Of a stretch of 6,830 bases of DNA, positions 1-6,427 are shown piece after piece. The notes beneath the pieces were generated by a model. The model worked only from the letters and a program-made list of their open reading frames with translations, was not told the origin of the DNA and ran no database searches. The position numbers were made by a program, and so were the translations under genes. This DNA is from an uncultured Saprospiraceae bacterium (lineage in GTDB: Bacteria; Bacteroidota; Bacteroidia; Chitinophagales; Saprospiraceae), in NCBI GenBank assembly GCA_937952155.1, contig CALFYH010000338.1, positions 1 to 6,830 of the forward strand. The letters run 5' to 3'. Position 1 is the first letter of the stretch. Each line of letters starts with the position of its first letter.

Positions 1-24
1 CAAAGACATTGAAATACTTTTCAT
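1..24 (-). CDS. Start of a downstream gene, truncated by the window edge
   Basis: An ATG at 24..22 opens a frame that stays open to the window edge and encodes only M-K-S-I-S-M-S-L. It begins 4 bases after the TGA of the 66-residue gene, with the A-rich string TAAA directly before the ATG, which suits a Bacteroidota start and suggests translational coupling. A Met-Lys start followed by uncharged residues could be the beginning of a signal peptide, but eight codons are too few to tell. Function is unknown. The call rests on spacing and start context only. Confidence 0.4.
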
Positions 25-28
25 TTTA

Positions 29-229
29 TCATGATGCTGCTGCTGCGGCGGCCTGAGGTTTAGACGACGTGAATTTGTTTATTAGTTTAACAATTGTTCC
101 GTATATCCAAGTGAATAGACTTTTGAAAAATTCAAACACATTCTTAAATACGTGACTTATTTTGGAAAATGTCGATTCGCCGCCGCCACTAGTCAGTGTG
201 TACGATGTATTACGATTGTTTAGCAACAT
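29..229 (-). CDS. 66-residue cationic amphipathic small protein with Gly3 and Ala6 flanks
   Basis: I do not recognise a family. The protein has three visible parts. Residues 1-18 are polar (Asn, Thr, Ser) and end in Gly15-Gly16-Gly17. Residues 19-53 could form a single amphipathic helix, with Phe, Ile, Val, Leu, Trp and Tyr recurring every three to four positions and Lys at 23, 30, 36, 48 and 52. Residues 54-66 are Ser/Lys/Pro/Gln followed by six alanines and a final Ser. The net charge is clearly positive. There is no N-terminal signal peptide. Support for a real gene comes from a GGAG Shine-Dalgarno-like sequence 5 bases before the ATG and from another start codon 4 bases after the stop. 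It lies 83 bases after the propeller gene. A membrane-active peptide or a double-glycine-processed peptide are possibilities, but the leader lacks the usual hydrophobic pattern before Gly-Gly. A chance frame cannot be excluded. Confidence 0.5.
   Translation of the reverse strand: MLLNNRNTSYTLTSGGGESTFSKISHVFKNVFEFFKSLFTWIYGTIVKLINKFTSSKPQAAAAAAS
35..52 (-). repeat. GC-rich trinucleotide tract encoding Ala6
   Basis: On the plus strand this is (TGC)4 followed by (GGC)2, read on the minus strand as GCC-GCC-GCA-GCA-GCA-GCA. It encodes alanines 60-65 of the 66-residue protein. It is a sharp G+C peak in an AT-rich gene. A second such patch, three identical GGC codons at 179-187, encodes Gly15-17. 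Short pure triplet tracts like this can vary in length between strains, which is an inference here. Confidence 0.6.
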
Positions 230-233
230 TATT

Positions 234-240
234 TCTCCAA
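234..240 (-). promoter_or_regulatory. Shine-Dalgarno-like site of the 66-residue gene
   Basis: The minus strand reads TTGGAGA, then AATA and the ATG at 229. GGAG is separated from the start codon by 5 bases. Other genes in this window have A-rich leaders with no GGAG, as is common in Bacteroidota, so this site is unusual here and supports the chosen start. Confidence 0.45.
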
Positions 241-312
241 ATATTATGAGGGCTCTTTATAATATTTTATAATTTGGTTAATAGTAGTATTTATTTTTGT
301 TATATTTAAATT

Positions 313-1569
313 TTAAATATGTGGGTTTTGTGTCAAGTTTTTGTTATTGTTGTTATTTTTGTGTTTTATAATCGGTTCAAGATCATCAAACGACACATAC
401 ACCGCCCGTTCAGAGCCTGCATACAACAAACCTTTACGAATAGGGTCTTCTCTTACCGTGTTAATGGGGTCGTTCGGAAGTCCTTTTACGATTTCTTGCC
501 AAGTTTTGCCACCATCTTGTGTCTTCAATAGTGCTTCTTCTCCAACGGCTATTCCAAAGCTTTCGTCAAAAAAATCAATTGATAAAATCGCTTTTATATG
601 TCCTCTGTCATTTTGTTTCCATGTTTTGCCACTATCAGTAGACTTTATGATGGTGCCAAAACTACCTACAGAAATGATAATGTCATTAAAAATAGCTAAC
701 CCATTTAAACGATCATTACTTTCATTACTTGACTTTACCTGAGCCCAACCAACATTATTAAACTCTATTAGTGGATTTGTGCATTTGTAAAACCTTCCAA
801 AAGGACCACTGGCAATGTATCCTTCATTGGCATTTTTAAATTTTATACATGAATTAAATTCAGATCCGCCAGATTTCCTTTGCCAGTTGTCACCACCATT
901 AACAGTTCTCATAAAAGTATATGAACCAATAATGTATCCAATATCCCAACTGGTAAAGAACACCCCTGTCAGATTAGTACTTGTCGAAGTATTGATTTTA
1001 GTCCAGGTGCTACCACCATCTGCTGATCTTAAAAAGGTGCCATTATTCCCTACTACGTACGCTCTATTAGCATCCAGAAAGAAAACACTATTTAGGTGAT
1101 GGCTTACTCCAGAATTAATTGAAGTCCAGGATAAGCCTCCGTTTGTGGTTCTCAGGATCAAACCATCATTTCCTACAATTAAGCCCAAGCTATTAGTAAT
1201 AAAATGAACTTTATTCAGATTTTTGCTTGTTGGCGTATTTATTTTATTCCAATTTGCACCTTTGTCAGTTGTTCGCAATATCGTACCTTGATTACCAACA
1301 GCTATAGCTAGATTCTGGTTTATCATTTTAATACCATTCAAATCCTGATCTGGGTATGGATATTTAGAAGACCAAGTTTCACCAATATCTGTAGATGACA
1401 GTATGGCTCCCGAAACTCCTACAGCCATAAAATGCATTTCACTATTATCGATGTCATTAAGTGTCTCTGTACTCAATTTTGGATTTTGACGATACCATGT
1501 TTGTGAGTTTGCGAACAAATTAATGCCACAAAGTGCTATAATAGAAAGATAAATTTTAATTGAGTTCAT
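313..1569 (-). CDS. Secreted Asp-box (YCF48/BNR-like) beta-propeller protein
   Basis: This is a 418-residue exported repeat protein. A signal peptide covers about residues 1-22 (Lys5, a hydrophobic run, then Ala-Asn-Ser-Gln). The rest consists of beta-propeller repeats carrying Asp-boxes of the form S/T-x-D/N-x-G-x-x-W. These end at Trp66, 107, 148, 189, 229, 317 and 357, so the spacing is 40 to 41 residues except for one gap of 88, which hides a decayed box near Trp275. Repeats such as VGNxGxxxRTTDxGxxW are typical of YCF48-like proteins, which are widespread as secreted proteins in Bacteroidota and not evidence of photosynthesis. The segment at 364-396 resembles the last blade of VPS10/BNR-type propellers, but the final box at 393-400 lacks its Gly and Trp, and the protein ends in an Asn/Lys-rich tail. 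No type IX sorting domain is present. It starts 34 bases after the barrel gene. Ligand or partner is unknown. Confidence 0.88.
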   Translation of the reverse strand: MNSIKIYLSIIALCGINLFANSQTWYRQNPKLSTETLNDIDNSEMHFMAVGVSGAILSSTDIGETWSSKYPYPDQDLNGIKMINQNLAIAVGNQGTILRTTDKGANWNKINTPTSKNLNKVHFITNSLGLIVGNDGLILRTTNGGLSWTSINSGVSHHLNSVFFLDANRAYVVGNNGTFLRSADGGSTWTKINTSTSTNLTGVFFTSWDIGYIIGSYTFMRTVNGGDNWQRKSGGSEFNSCIKFKNANEGYIASGPFGRFYKCTNPLIEFNNVGWAQVKSSNESNDRLNGLAIFNDIIISVGSFGTIIKSTDSGKTWKQNDRGHIKAILSIDFFDESFGIAVGEEALLKTQDGGKTWQEIVKGLPNDPINTVREDPIRKGLLYAGSERAVYVSFDDLEPIIKHKNNNNNKNLTQNPHI

Positions 1570-1603
1570 TATATAGAATAATTAGGATGATTAAAATAAT
1601 AAT

Positions 1604-2068
1604 TTATTCCAACAACAGCGTCACTCCCACACCCATCGATATAACCATAATGTCACCTGGGAATACCTTTAAGTAAGGCTCTATAAGTGCACCATCTCCA
1701 AAAGAGAACGCATATCCCGCACCAAGAGAAATATCTGTATTGGATGTGGATGTGCCACTCACCTTTACTCTTGAGTAATTGAGTCCTAACTGACCAAAAA
1801 AGTTACTAAAATAGTATCTACCATAAGGTTGAAAACCAAAAGTGGAATTGTCACCACCGGACACAGAGCCCAATAGCTCAGTACCGATGACAAGGTTGTC
1901 AGAAACGGTATATCCAAAAGCGACACCTGGTTTGACACCACCTTCATCCAAAGATGTCGTAAAATTGAGGCCCGCAGTAAAATATCCTTTTTCGATCACC
2001 TGGGCATTTAGGATGAAGGAAAAGGAACAAAATAAAAATAAAAGTGTAAAAATTTTTAAAGATTTCAT
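1604..2068 (-). CDS. Small outer-membrane beta-barrel protein (opacity/OmpW-like size class)
   Basis: This 154-residue protein has a clear signal peptide (residues 1-22, Lys2 and Lys5, a Leu/Phe-rich core, then Asn-Ala-Gln). The mature part of about 130 residues alternates polar and hydrophobic or aromatic residues in strands separated by Gly/Asn/Ser turns, for example FTAGLNF at 30-36, QPYGRYYF at 80-87, FGQLGLNYSRVKV at 91-103, ISLGAGYAFSFG at 113-124 and MGVGVTLLL at 145-153. This is what is expected of an eight-stranded barrel of the outer-membrane beta-barrel domain class. It ends in Glu instead of the frequent C-terminal aromatic residue. The role is unknown; such barrels are often structural or adhesive and sometimes stress-induced. 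Its leader (53 bases after the type IX cargo gene) is A/T-rich with no Shine-Dalgarno site. Family is probable; exact function cannot be assigned. Confidence 0.85.
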   Translation of the reverse strand: MKSLKIFTLLFLFCSFSFILNAQVIEKGYFTAGLNFTTSLDEGGVKPGVAFGYTVSDNLVIGTELLGSVSGGDNSTFGFQPYGRYYFSNFFGQLGLNYSRVKVSGTSTSNTDISLGAGYAFSFGDGALIEPYLKVFPGDIMVISMGVGVTLLLE

Positions 2069-2121
2069 GTTTAAATATTTAATTGGTTAATAACTCTTAG
2101 TGACTGGTTGAAAAATGAAAC

Positions 2122-4263
2122 TTATTCCGATTTGTAAATTTTCAGAGAAGAACTTATGTAATTATTAGACAACGTGAGTATATATAAGCCTTGTTCTAGG
2201 GTTTGTATAGATAAAACGCCATTGTTAAATTCGCCATTAATCAAATTTTGGCCAGAAATATTGGAAATGGTGTAAACGCCCTTATCCATATTATGGATAA
2301 AAAGCCGATCAGAGGCTGGGTTCGGATAAACTGAGATTTTGTTGACTAGAATGTCATCTTGTACTGATGACGCAACTACTGTCTTAAAGCAGGTGTAGCT
2401 GCAGTTTAGATTTTGACCATTAGCGTTATATGGAATCAGTGAAAAACATATATTTGTTCCTGATGGCAAGTTGTTTAAAACGTAATTCGTTTGATTGCCA
2501 ATATCCAAATTATTCAAAATATTACTACTCCCTACTTGTGTACCCACTCTCAATCTGTAACCTGCTGCGGTAGGTGATGCAGCCCAAGAAATATTAAGCG
2601 TAGTGGGAATATTTTCCGTATTATGTGTTGGATATGTGACGGAAGGACAATCAGGTATAGATGAAGCCCCGGCAGTCTTGAATGACAAACTTTTATTTTC
2701 ACAAAGTGCAGAAAATGAGTTGTTTTGTGGCAACAATTCTACTTTAATATTGGTATTGGGTGGTAGGTTAGAAAGGGTGTATGAAGTAGCATCGCCATCT
2801 ACTTTGTCCTGTAATAGTATGGTCTGATCATCCGCATTGATAACGGAGAGAAAATAAATTTGTGTTCTAAGCCCTCTATTCCATTTTAAAGTTACACTGG
2901 AGTTTACATTTTGGGAGCCATTAGTAGGAAATGTAAAGGTAGGACAAGTAGGACCTTCGCATTCTCCATCAAAATATTCATTATCTGTATATCCATCCCT
3001 CGATGCTTCACAACTATTGCCATAGACTTGATAAGAAATACAAACTGGCTCATATTGTGCAGTACATGCAAAAGTTCTGCTCCACTCTTTATAACACAGA
3101 TCATCTATATAAAACTCGTTGTTATTGCTAGTCGTTAAGGAAGATAAATTCAAATCTTCAATTTTATTGGAAGTATAGTTTTTTAGAATCAATACGGGTA
3201 AATAGTCAAGCCAAAATTCTATTTCATCTTGGAAGGGCTGAAATATAATGGAAAAATTAATCCATCTGTTTTCTACATTGTTTTCTGTCCAAATTTTTGT
3301 ATATCCATTGTTTCCTAAAGAAAAAACAGACAACTGTCCATTTATTACTTCAAAATAAAATGCATTATTTGCTGGATTATTTGTTTCTAACCCGATTCTG
3401 CCAGACTTACCATTGGGAATAAACATTTTCCATTGCAAACGTGCGACTTCATCTTCAGATATTTCCCTGGAAACATTAAAATCAATATTGGATCCATTTG
3501 TGAGTTTTAAAGATTTATTTGCTGAAAAACTTAGGTTGTTAACAACCTGAGCATTTTGAGAACTTACTCCTGAAAACAGTGTAAATTGTGGACTTCCCTG
3601 TGGTACTACATTACCGAGTGAATAACTATCAAAATTTGAACAAATCTCAAAATCAGAAGATTCATTGACAGGCTCAAGGCATGTGATATGGGCTTGGGTT
3701 TCGCCTTGAAGGCAATATGATGGATAGGAAATCGGGATAAAACCTAATTTGAACTTTTCGTAACTATCTAAAAGTGATTTATCCACTGATGGTGCATATT
3801 CCAAAGGTAAAATCAAAACTCCGTTTGCTACATTTTGTAAAAAATCACACTCTACACCTTTTACTTTTTGGACAGTAATGGTACATGGAGCGAATGCAGT
3901 ACAATCAGGATAAGCATCATTGCTATGGTAAATTTGCACATCAGATGAAGTTTTATAAGATGATTCTACCCATCCATTAGGGTCATAAAGTTCTTCTAAA
4001 AGCACTCCATTGCTCGAGTATGTTTTAGATTTTGAATTCTTTATACTGAAAAGATGGTTACACCATCCAGTAATAATAATATGATTATTAGGCGTTCTTT
4101 CGATGATATACACACAATCATTAGTTCCAAATTCAGCTCTAAACTCATAGTTAGCACTTATGCACCATGGTGAACATAGTGTGTTTTGGTTTTGTGCATT
4201 TACTACGTGCGCCTTAAAACAAAAGAATGAAACTAAGATTAGGATTAAAATATGTTTATTCAT
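2122..4263 (-). CDS. Multidomain secreted protein with type IX secretion sorting domain
   Basis: The ATG at 4263 gives 713 residues; an in-frame TTG three codons earlier is less likely because the ATG is followed directly by Asn-Lys-His and the hydrophobic core. The signal peptide is 1-23, cut near Asn-Ala|Gln. A Cys-rich region of unknown fold follows (Cys at 30, 34, 50, 68, 121, 127, 139, 184, 195). Residues 202-389 resemble a jelly-roll, lectin-like domain (RLQWKMFIP, the Trp-Ile-Asn-Phe strand, FYIDDLCY). A degenerate Kazal-like module spans 400-435. Two fibronectin-III-like domains cover about 438-530 and 536-629, each ending in a F-K-T strand. Residues 638-713 are a type IX C-terminal sorting domain with ISVYPNPASDRLFI, QGLYILTL and a final Lys-Ile-Tyr-Lys. 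The expected fate is Sec export, then passage through the outer membrane by the type IX machinery with removal of the sorting domain. No catalytic motif was found, so binding or adhesion is more likely than enzymatic activity. Confidence 0.92.
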   Translation of the reverse strand: MNKHILILILVSFFCFKAHVVNAQNQNTLCSPWCISANYEFRAEFGTNDCVYIIERTPNNHIIITGWCNHLFSIKNSKSKTYSSNGVLLEELYDPNGWVESSYKTSSDVQIYHSNDAYPDCTAFAPCTITVQKVKGVECDFLQNVANGVLILPLEYAPSVDKSLLDSYEKFKLGFIPISYPSYCLQGETQAHITCLEPVNESSDFEICSNFDSYSLGNVVPQGSPQFTLFSGVSSQNAQVVNNLSFSANKSLKLTNGSNIDFNVSREISEDEVARLQWKMFIPNGKSGRIGLETNNPANNAFYFEVINGQLSVFSLGNNGYTKIWTENNVENRWINFSIIFQPFQDEIEFWLDYLPVLILKNYTSNKIEDLNLSSLTTSNNNEFYIDDLCYKEWSRTFACTAQYEPVCISYQVYGNSCEASRDGYTDNEYFDGECEGPTCPTFTFPTNGSQNVNSSVTLKWNRGLRTQIYFLSVINADDQTILLQDKVDGDATSYTLSNLPPNTNIKVELLPQNNSFSALCENKSLSFKTAGASSIPDCPSVTYPTHNTENIPTTLNISWAASPTAAGYRLRVGTQVGSSNILNNLDIGNQTNYVLNNLPSGTNICFSLIPYNANGQNLNCSYTCFKTVVASSVQDDILVNKISVYPNPASDRLFIHNMDKGVYTISNISGQNLINGEFNNGVLSIQTLEQGLYILTLSNNYISSSLKIYKSE

Positions 4264-4324
4264 AGGTATCAAATTTAAAGTGTGATTAATTATAATTTAT
4301 GTGGAAGTGTACCAGAATTTCAAT

Positions 4325-4960
4325 TCATTTAAAAATTAAATTATTAAGATTAAAATCATATTCAAAATTACCTGAAACATATTCAAAATCGTGGTACCCA
4401 AAAATAGAAAAATTTCCAAAACCTATTCCATTCTTTATTTCTACAAATTTTACCCCATTAATAAATTTTTCAATATTGGTTTCAATATTATTGTATTTAA
4501 TATTTTGTATGAATGCTTTTTTAAATAAATTGGAAGCATTTTCATCTACTTTATAACCCTTATCATTTCTGTATAGAAAAAAAATGTTTGATAAATAATT
4601 ATCCGCGCCATTTCCTCCCCAACAATTTACTGCTTCATATTGAATGATATAATCTAAATGGCCATCGCTATTTATATCTCCAGAAACTTTTTCAATTTTA
4701 TTCGGAGTATAAAAGTAAATACCATTGTAATAATCTTCAACAAAATCAGAGTAGTTTTCGCATTTTGTGCTATCTATTAATTTTATAGTCTCCGTGTCTA
4801 AAGAATATATATATGATTTAATAAAACTATCAAGACTTATTGGACTTTGCGATTTAGTATCTAAAATTGTTTTTTCTACTTTTTTATTTATGTTATTACA
4901 ACTCAGCATAACAACAAGACTCAATAAGATATAGTCATGATTTTGCACTTTTAAATTCAA
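4325..4960 (-). CDS. Lipoprotein-like protein with a D-x-N-x-D-G loop; start uncertain
   Basis: The frame encodes a lipobox, VVMLSC, preceded by a hydrophobic run (YILLSLVVML), so the product should be a lipid-anchored exported protein of about 190 mature residues. Its middle has GDINSDGHLDY, a D-x-N-x-D-G loop of the calcium-binding type seen in FG-GAP and dockerin-like repeats, followed by a Cys-Trp-Gly-Gly-Asn-Gly segment and LSNIFFLY. I believe similar stretches occur in Bacteroidota proteins of unknown function. No in-frame ATG precedes the signal sequence. The choices are TTG at 4960 (used here), GTG at 4948, or GTG at 5044, which would overlap the previous gene by 29 bases. An ATG sits at 4938 one frame off and would give an ideal short lipoprotein signal if a single base were added. 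G+C is about a quarter, lower than its neighbours. It may be a gene with a rare start, a recent frameshift or a sequence error. Confidence 0.72.
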   Translation of the reverse strand: MNLKVQNHDYILLSLVVMLSCNNINKKVEKTILDTKSQSPISLDSFIKSYIYSLDTETIKLIDSTKCENYSDFVEDYYNGIYFYTPNKIEKVSGDINSDGHLDYIIQYEAVNCWGGNGADNYLSNIFFLYRNDKGYKVDENASNLFKKAFIQNIKYNNIETNIEKFINGVKFVEIKNGIGFGNFSIFGYHDFEYVSGNFEYDFNLNNLIFK

Positions 4961-5015
4961 TTTAATTATATTTAAAGAATTAAAACAACTTGAACATAAT
5001 TGATAAAAAGTTACA

Positions 5016-5381
5016 TTAGTACTCAATTTTTCTAATAAATTCACAGGAATAGATTTTTTCTACTCGAACATTTGATCCATAATATTCTGGATGACTATTG
5101 TACCTATTGAGCAAAGTTGTGATTTGTTGATCTTCGGTAGGTTTTGTAGATGAAGTTGAATAGTAATCCCCCACAAACCTGTCTACTACGCCATAGGAAG
5201 AGTTAATTCTACCCACTATTTTCCAATGATATTCAATCTTAATTTCAGTTTTATTAAAAATAAAAGCATTTAGATTTTCAATTTTGAAATAGGGACAACC
5301 TTCGTATGGCAAGAAATTTGAGTGGCCTAATGTTAAAAAAGCATTTAGACTAAAAATAGAAATTAATAATTTTTTTTTCAT
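5016..5381 (-). CDS. Small secreted protein of unknown function
   Basis: This protein has 121 residues, and I do not recognise the family. It starts with Met-Lys-Lys-Lys and a hydrophobic stretch to about residue 19 (Leu-Thr-Leu-Gly-His), a plausible Sec signal peptide, so the product is periplasmic or secreted. The mature part has just two cysteines, Cys29 and Cys113, that could form one disulfide joining the two ends. It shows alternating segments such as EIKIEYHWKIVG (46-57), suggesting beta-strands, and a polar region rich in Ser/Thr/Pro at 75-90. The ATG at 5381 follows an A/T-rich leader of 58 bases after the beta-sandwich gene. Its 3' end borders the lipoprotein-like gene. G+C in lines I counted is about 33 to 42 percent, higher than the lipoprotein gene next to it. 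No enzyme motif is visible. Confidence 0.75.
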   Translation of the reverse strand: MKKKLLISIFSLNAFLTLGHSNFLPYEGCPYFKIENLNAFIFNKTEIKIEYHWKIVGRINSSYGVVDRFVGDYYSTSSTKPTEDQQITTLLNRYNSHPEYYGSNVRVEKIYSCEFIRKIEY

Positions 5382-5439
5382 GATTTAACTATTTGTTTAA
5401 AAATTAGTGAATAAATTTAGAATAATGATATAAATCTTT

Positions 5440-5790
5440 TTAATTCATTTTAAAATAATAAGTACCCCCATTTTTATAGTCCACGACATGACTTTTGCCG
5501 TCAACATATATCTTGCGGAGATAACAAGAAGACACCCAACGCAGGATGACTTCACCATCACTGTTGGTAGTAAATGTGCGACCACCGCTACATTGGATAC
5601 CACCGCTGACATCTGTGGTGACTCGTATATGATTAGCTGGTGAACCATGTCTTGTAAATACTTTTAAGATGCAAGTGTTTTCTGCCATGACTTCTGATTT
5701 TTGTTTAGGTCCTGTATCTTTGGGATTTTCTTTTGCTATCCCATAAAGAGGTAAAAGGATACATAATAGTGTTATAAATTTGTTTGGCAT
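5440..5790 (-). CDS. Small secreted beta-sandwich-like protein
   Basis: This protein has 116 residues. A signal peptide spans about 1-19 (Asn-Lys, a Leu-rich core, then Gly-Ile-Ala|Lys), followed by a Lys/Pro/Glu linker to residue 38. The mature domain (about 40-116) reads as a single beta-sandwich: ILKVFTRHGSPANHIRVTT, then FTTNSDGEVILRW at 73-85, then KIYVDGKSHVVDY and a closing YYFKM strand. The pattern of a Gly-x-Pro-rich first strand and a T-N-S-D-G-E-V turn resembles carboxypeptidase-regulatory or transthyretin-like domains of surface proteins. That is a similarity by eye and not a firm assignment. Cys40, Cys67 and Cys89 are in the exported part, so one is left unpaired in a monomer unless it bonds elsewhere. 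It begins 34 bases after the helical protein gene and probably shares its promoter. G+C reaches about half near 5581-5640, the highest of any gene here. Confidence 0.78.
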   Translation of the reverse strand: MPNKFITLLCILLPLYGIAKENPKDTGPKQKSEVMAENTCILKVFTRHGSPANHIRVTTDVSGGIQCSGGRTFTTNSDGEVILRWVSSCYLRKIYVDGKSHVVDYKNGGTYYFKMN

Positions 5791-5824
5791 TTTTGTGGGT
5801 TTGGTTTATTTAATAAAATGGTTT

Positions 5825-6427
5825 TTACACTTCTTTTTGTACACATTTTGTTGATAATATCTGATCTAAAGACGCTTTTTGAGTTTTTAGATCGATTTTC
5901 TTTTGTGTTTTCTCTTCTTTATCTTTCAGCAAAGTGCTTATTTTACTCTCTTCCTCAGGTATATAAATGTCGTTAATATTATTTATTGATTCATTGTATT
6001 GAGCAATTGTCATATTGTAATTTTGAATCGCCTGATTGAATTGATTTATTGCGTTTGTCCTTTTTGTTTCACATCCTAGAACGTCATTCCAGCAATATAC
6101 TTTTGCAGCTTGGTCTCTGGCATACTCAGCGCTTTGAATTTGTGATGCTAAAAGTGAAATCTGACTTTCCTGATAGTTAATCTGCTGTCTGTACTGGTCG
6201 ATTTTGTCCTGATGATTTTTTGATTGAAGATCAAAATTTTGGAAAAATTGATCTATATTCATGAGTTCAGCATCTATTTCGTTGAGTTTAGCACTGGCCA
6301 TTCTTTGTTGCTCATAACATTCAGAAATGCGCAGTTCTTCACTGCTTTGCTGCTCAAACCAGTAATATCCTCCTAGACTACTCACTGCCAGGGCTCCGAT
6401 GGTAATAATTGACTTTGTTTGTAACAT
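5825..6427 (-). CDS. Membrane-anchored coiled-coil protein with paired cysteines
   Basis: This protein has 200 residues, family not recognised. Residues 6-24 form an N-terminal hydrophobic segment (SIITIGALAVSSLGGYYWF) that looks like an uncleaved signal anchor, although a cleaved signal peptide is possible. The rest is almost wholly Gln/Glu/Lys/Asn-rich helix: roughly 37-67, 70-110, 121-152 and 158-193, separated by short breaks, including Tyr-Ile-Pro at 155-157. Four cysteines are placed suggestively. Cys112 and Cys119 bracket the loop after the second helix, and Cys37 and Cys195 lie at the two ends of the helical region, where they could meet in an antiparallel bundle. This implies an exported, disulfide-stapled helical bundle. 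The gene follows a consensus promoter by about 30 bases and precedes the beta-sandwich gene by 34. A scaffold, spacer or substrate-binding role is a guess. Confidence 0.8.
   Translation of the reverse strand: MLQTKSIITIGALAVSSLGGYYWFEQQSSEELRISECYEQQRMASAKLNEIDAELMNIDQFFQNFDLQSKNHQDKIDQYRQQINYQESQISLLASQIQSAEYARDQAAKVYCWNDVLGCETKRTNAINQFNQAIQNYNMTIAQYNESINNINDIYIPEEESKISTLLKDKEEKTQKKIDLKTQKASLDQILSTKCVQKEV

Noticed and set aside
29..229. Classical double-glycine bacteriocin leader in the small peptide
   Set aside because: The residues before Gly15-Gly16 do not show the usual hydrophobic positions, and no exporter or immunity gene is visible here, so this is not claimed as an identification.
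302..320. Nine-base AT palindrome ATATTTAAA-T-TTTAAATAT across the stop of the propeller gene
   Set aside because: It is all A/T, the centre is one base so a stable hairpin is unlikely, and it may be chance in AT-rich DNA. No U-tract follows, so it is not called a terminator.
341..742. Plus-strand open frame of 133 codons opposite the propeller gene
   Set aside because: It is antisense to a gene with clear repeats, Asp-boxes and a signal peptide. Its product shows no recognisable features of its own.
2603..3138. Plus- and minus-strand open frames in other phases within the type IX cargo gene
   Set aside because: They overlap the domain-bearing frame and show no start context or family features.
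4270..4277. TAAATTTG on the minus strand, an apparent -7 promoter box before the type IX cargo gene
   Set aside because: No TTTG-like -33 box is found 19 or 20 bases upstream, and transcription would start within about 2 bases of the ATG.
5445..5648. A 67-codon minus-strand frame inside the beta-sandwich gene
   Set aside because: It is an alternative phase within a gene that has a signal peptide and a coherent fold.
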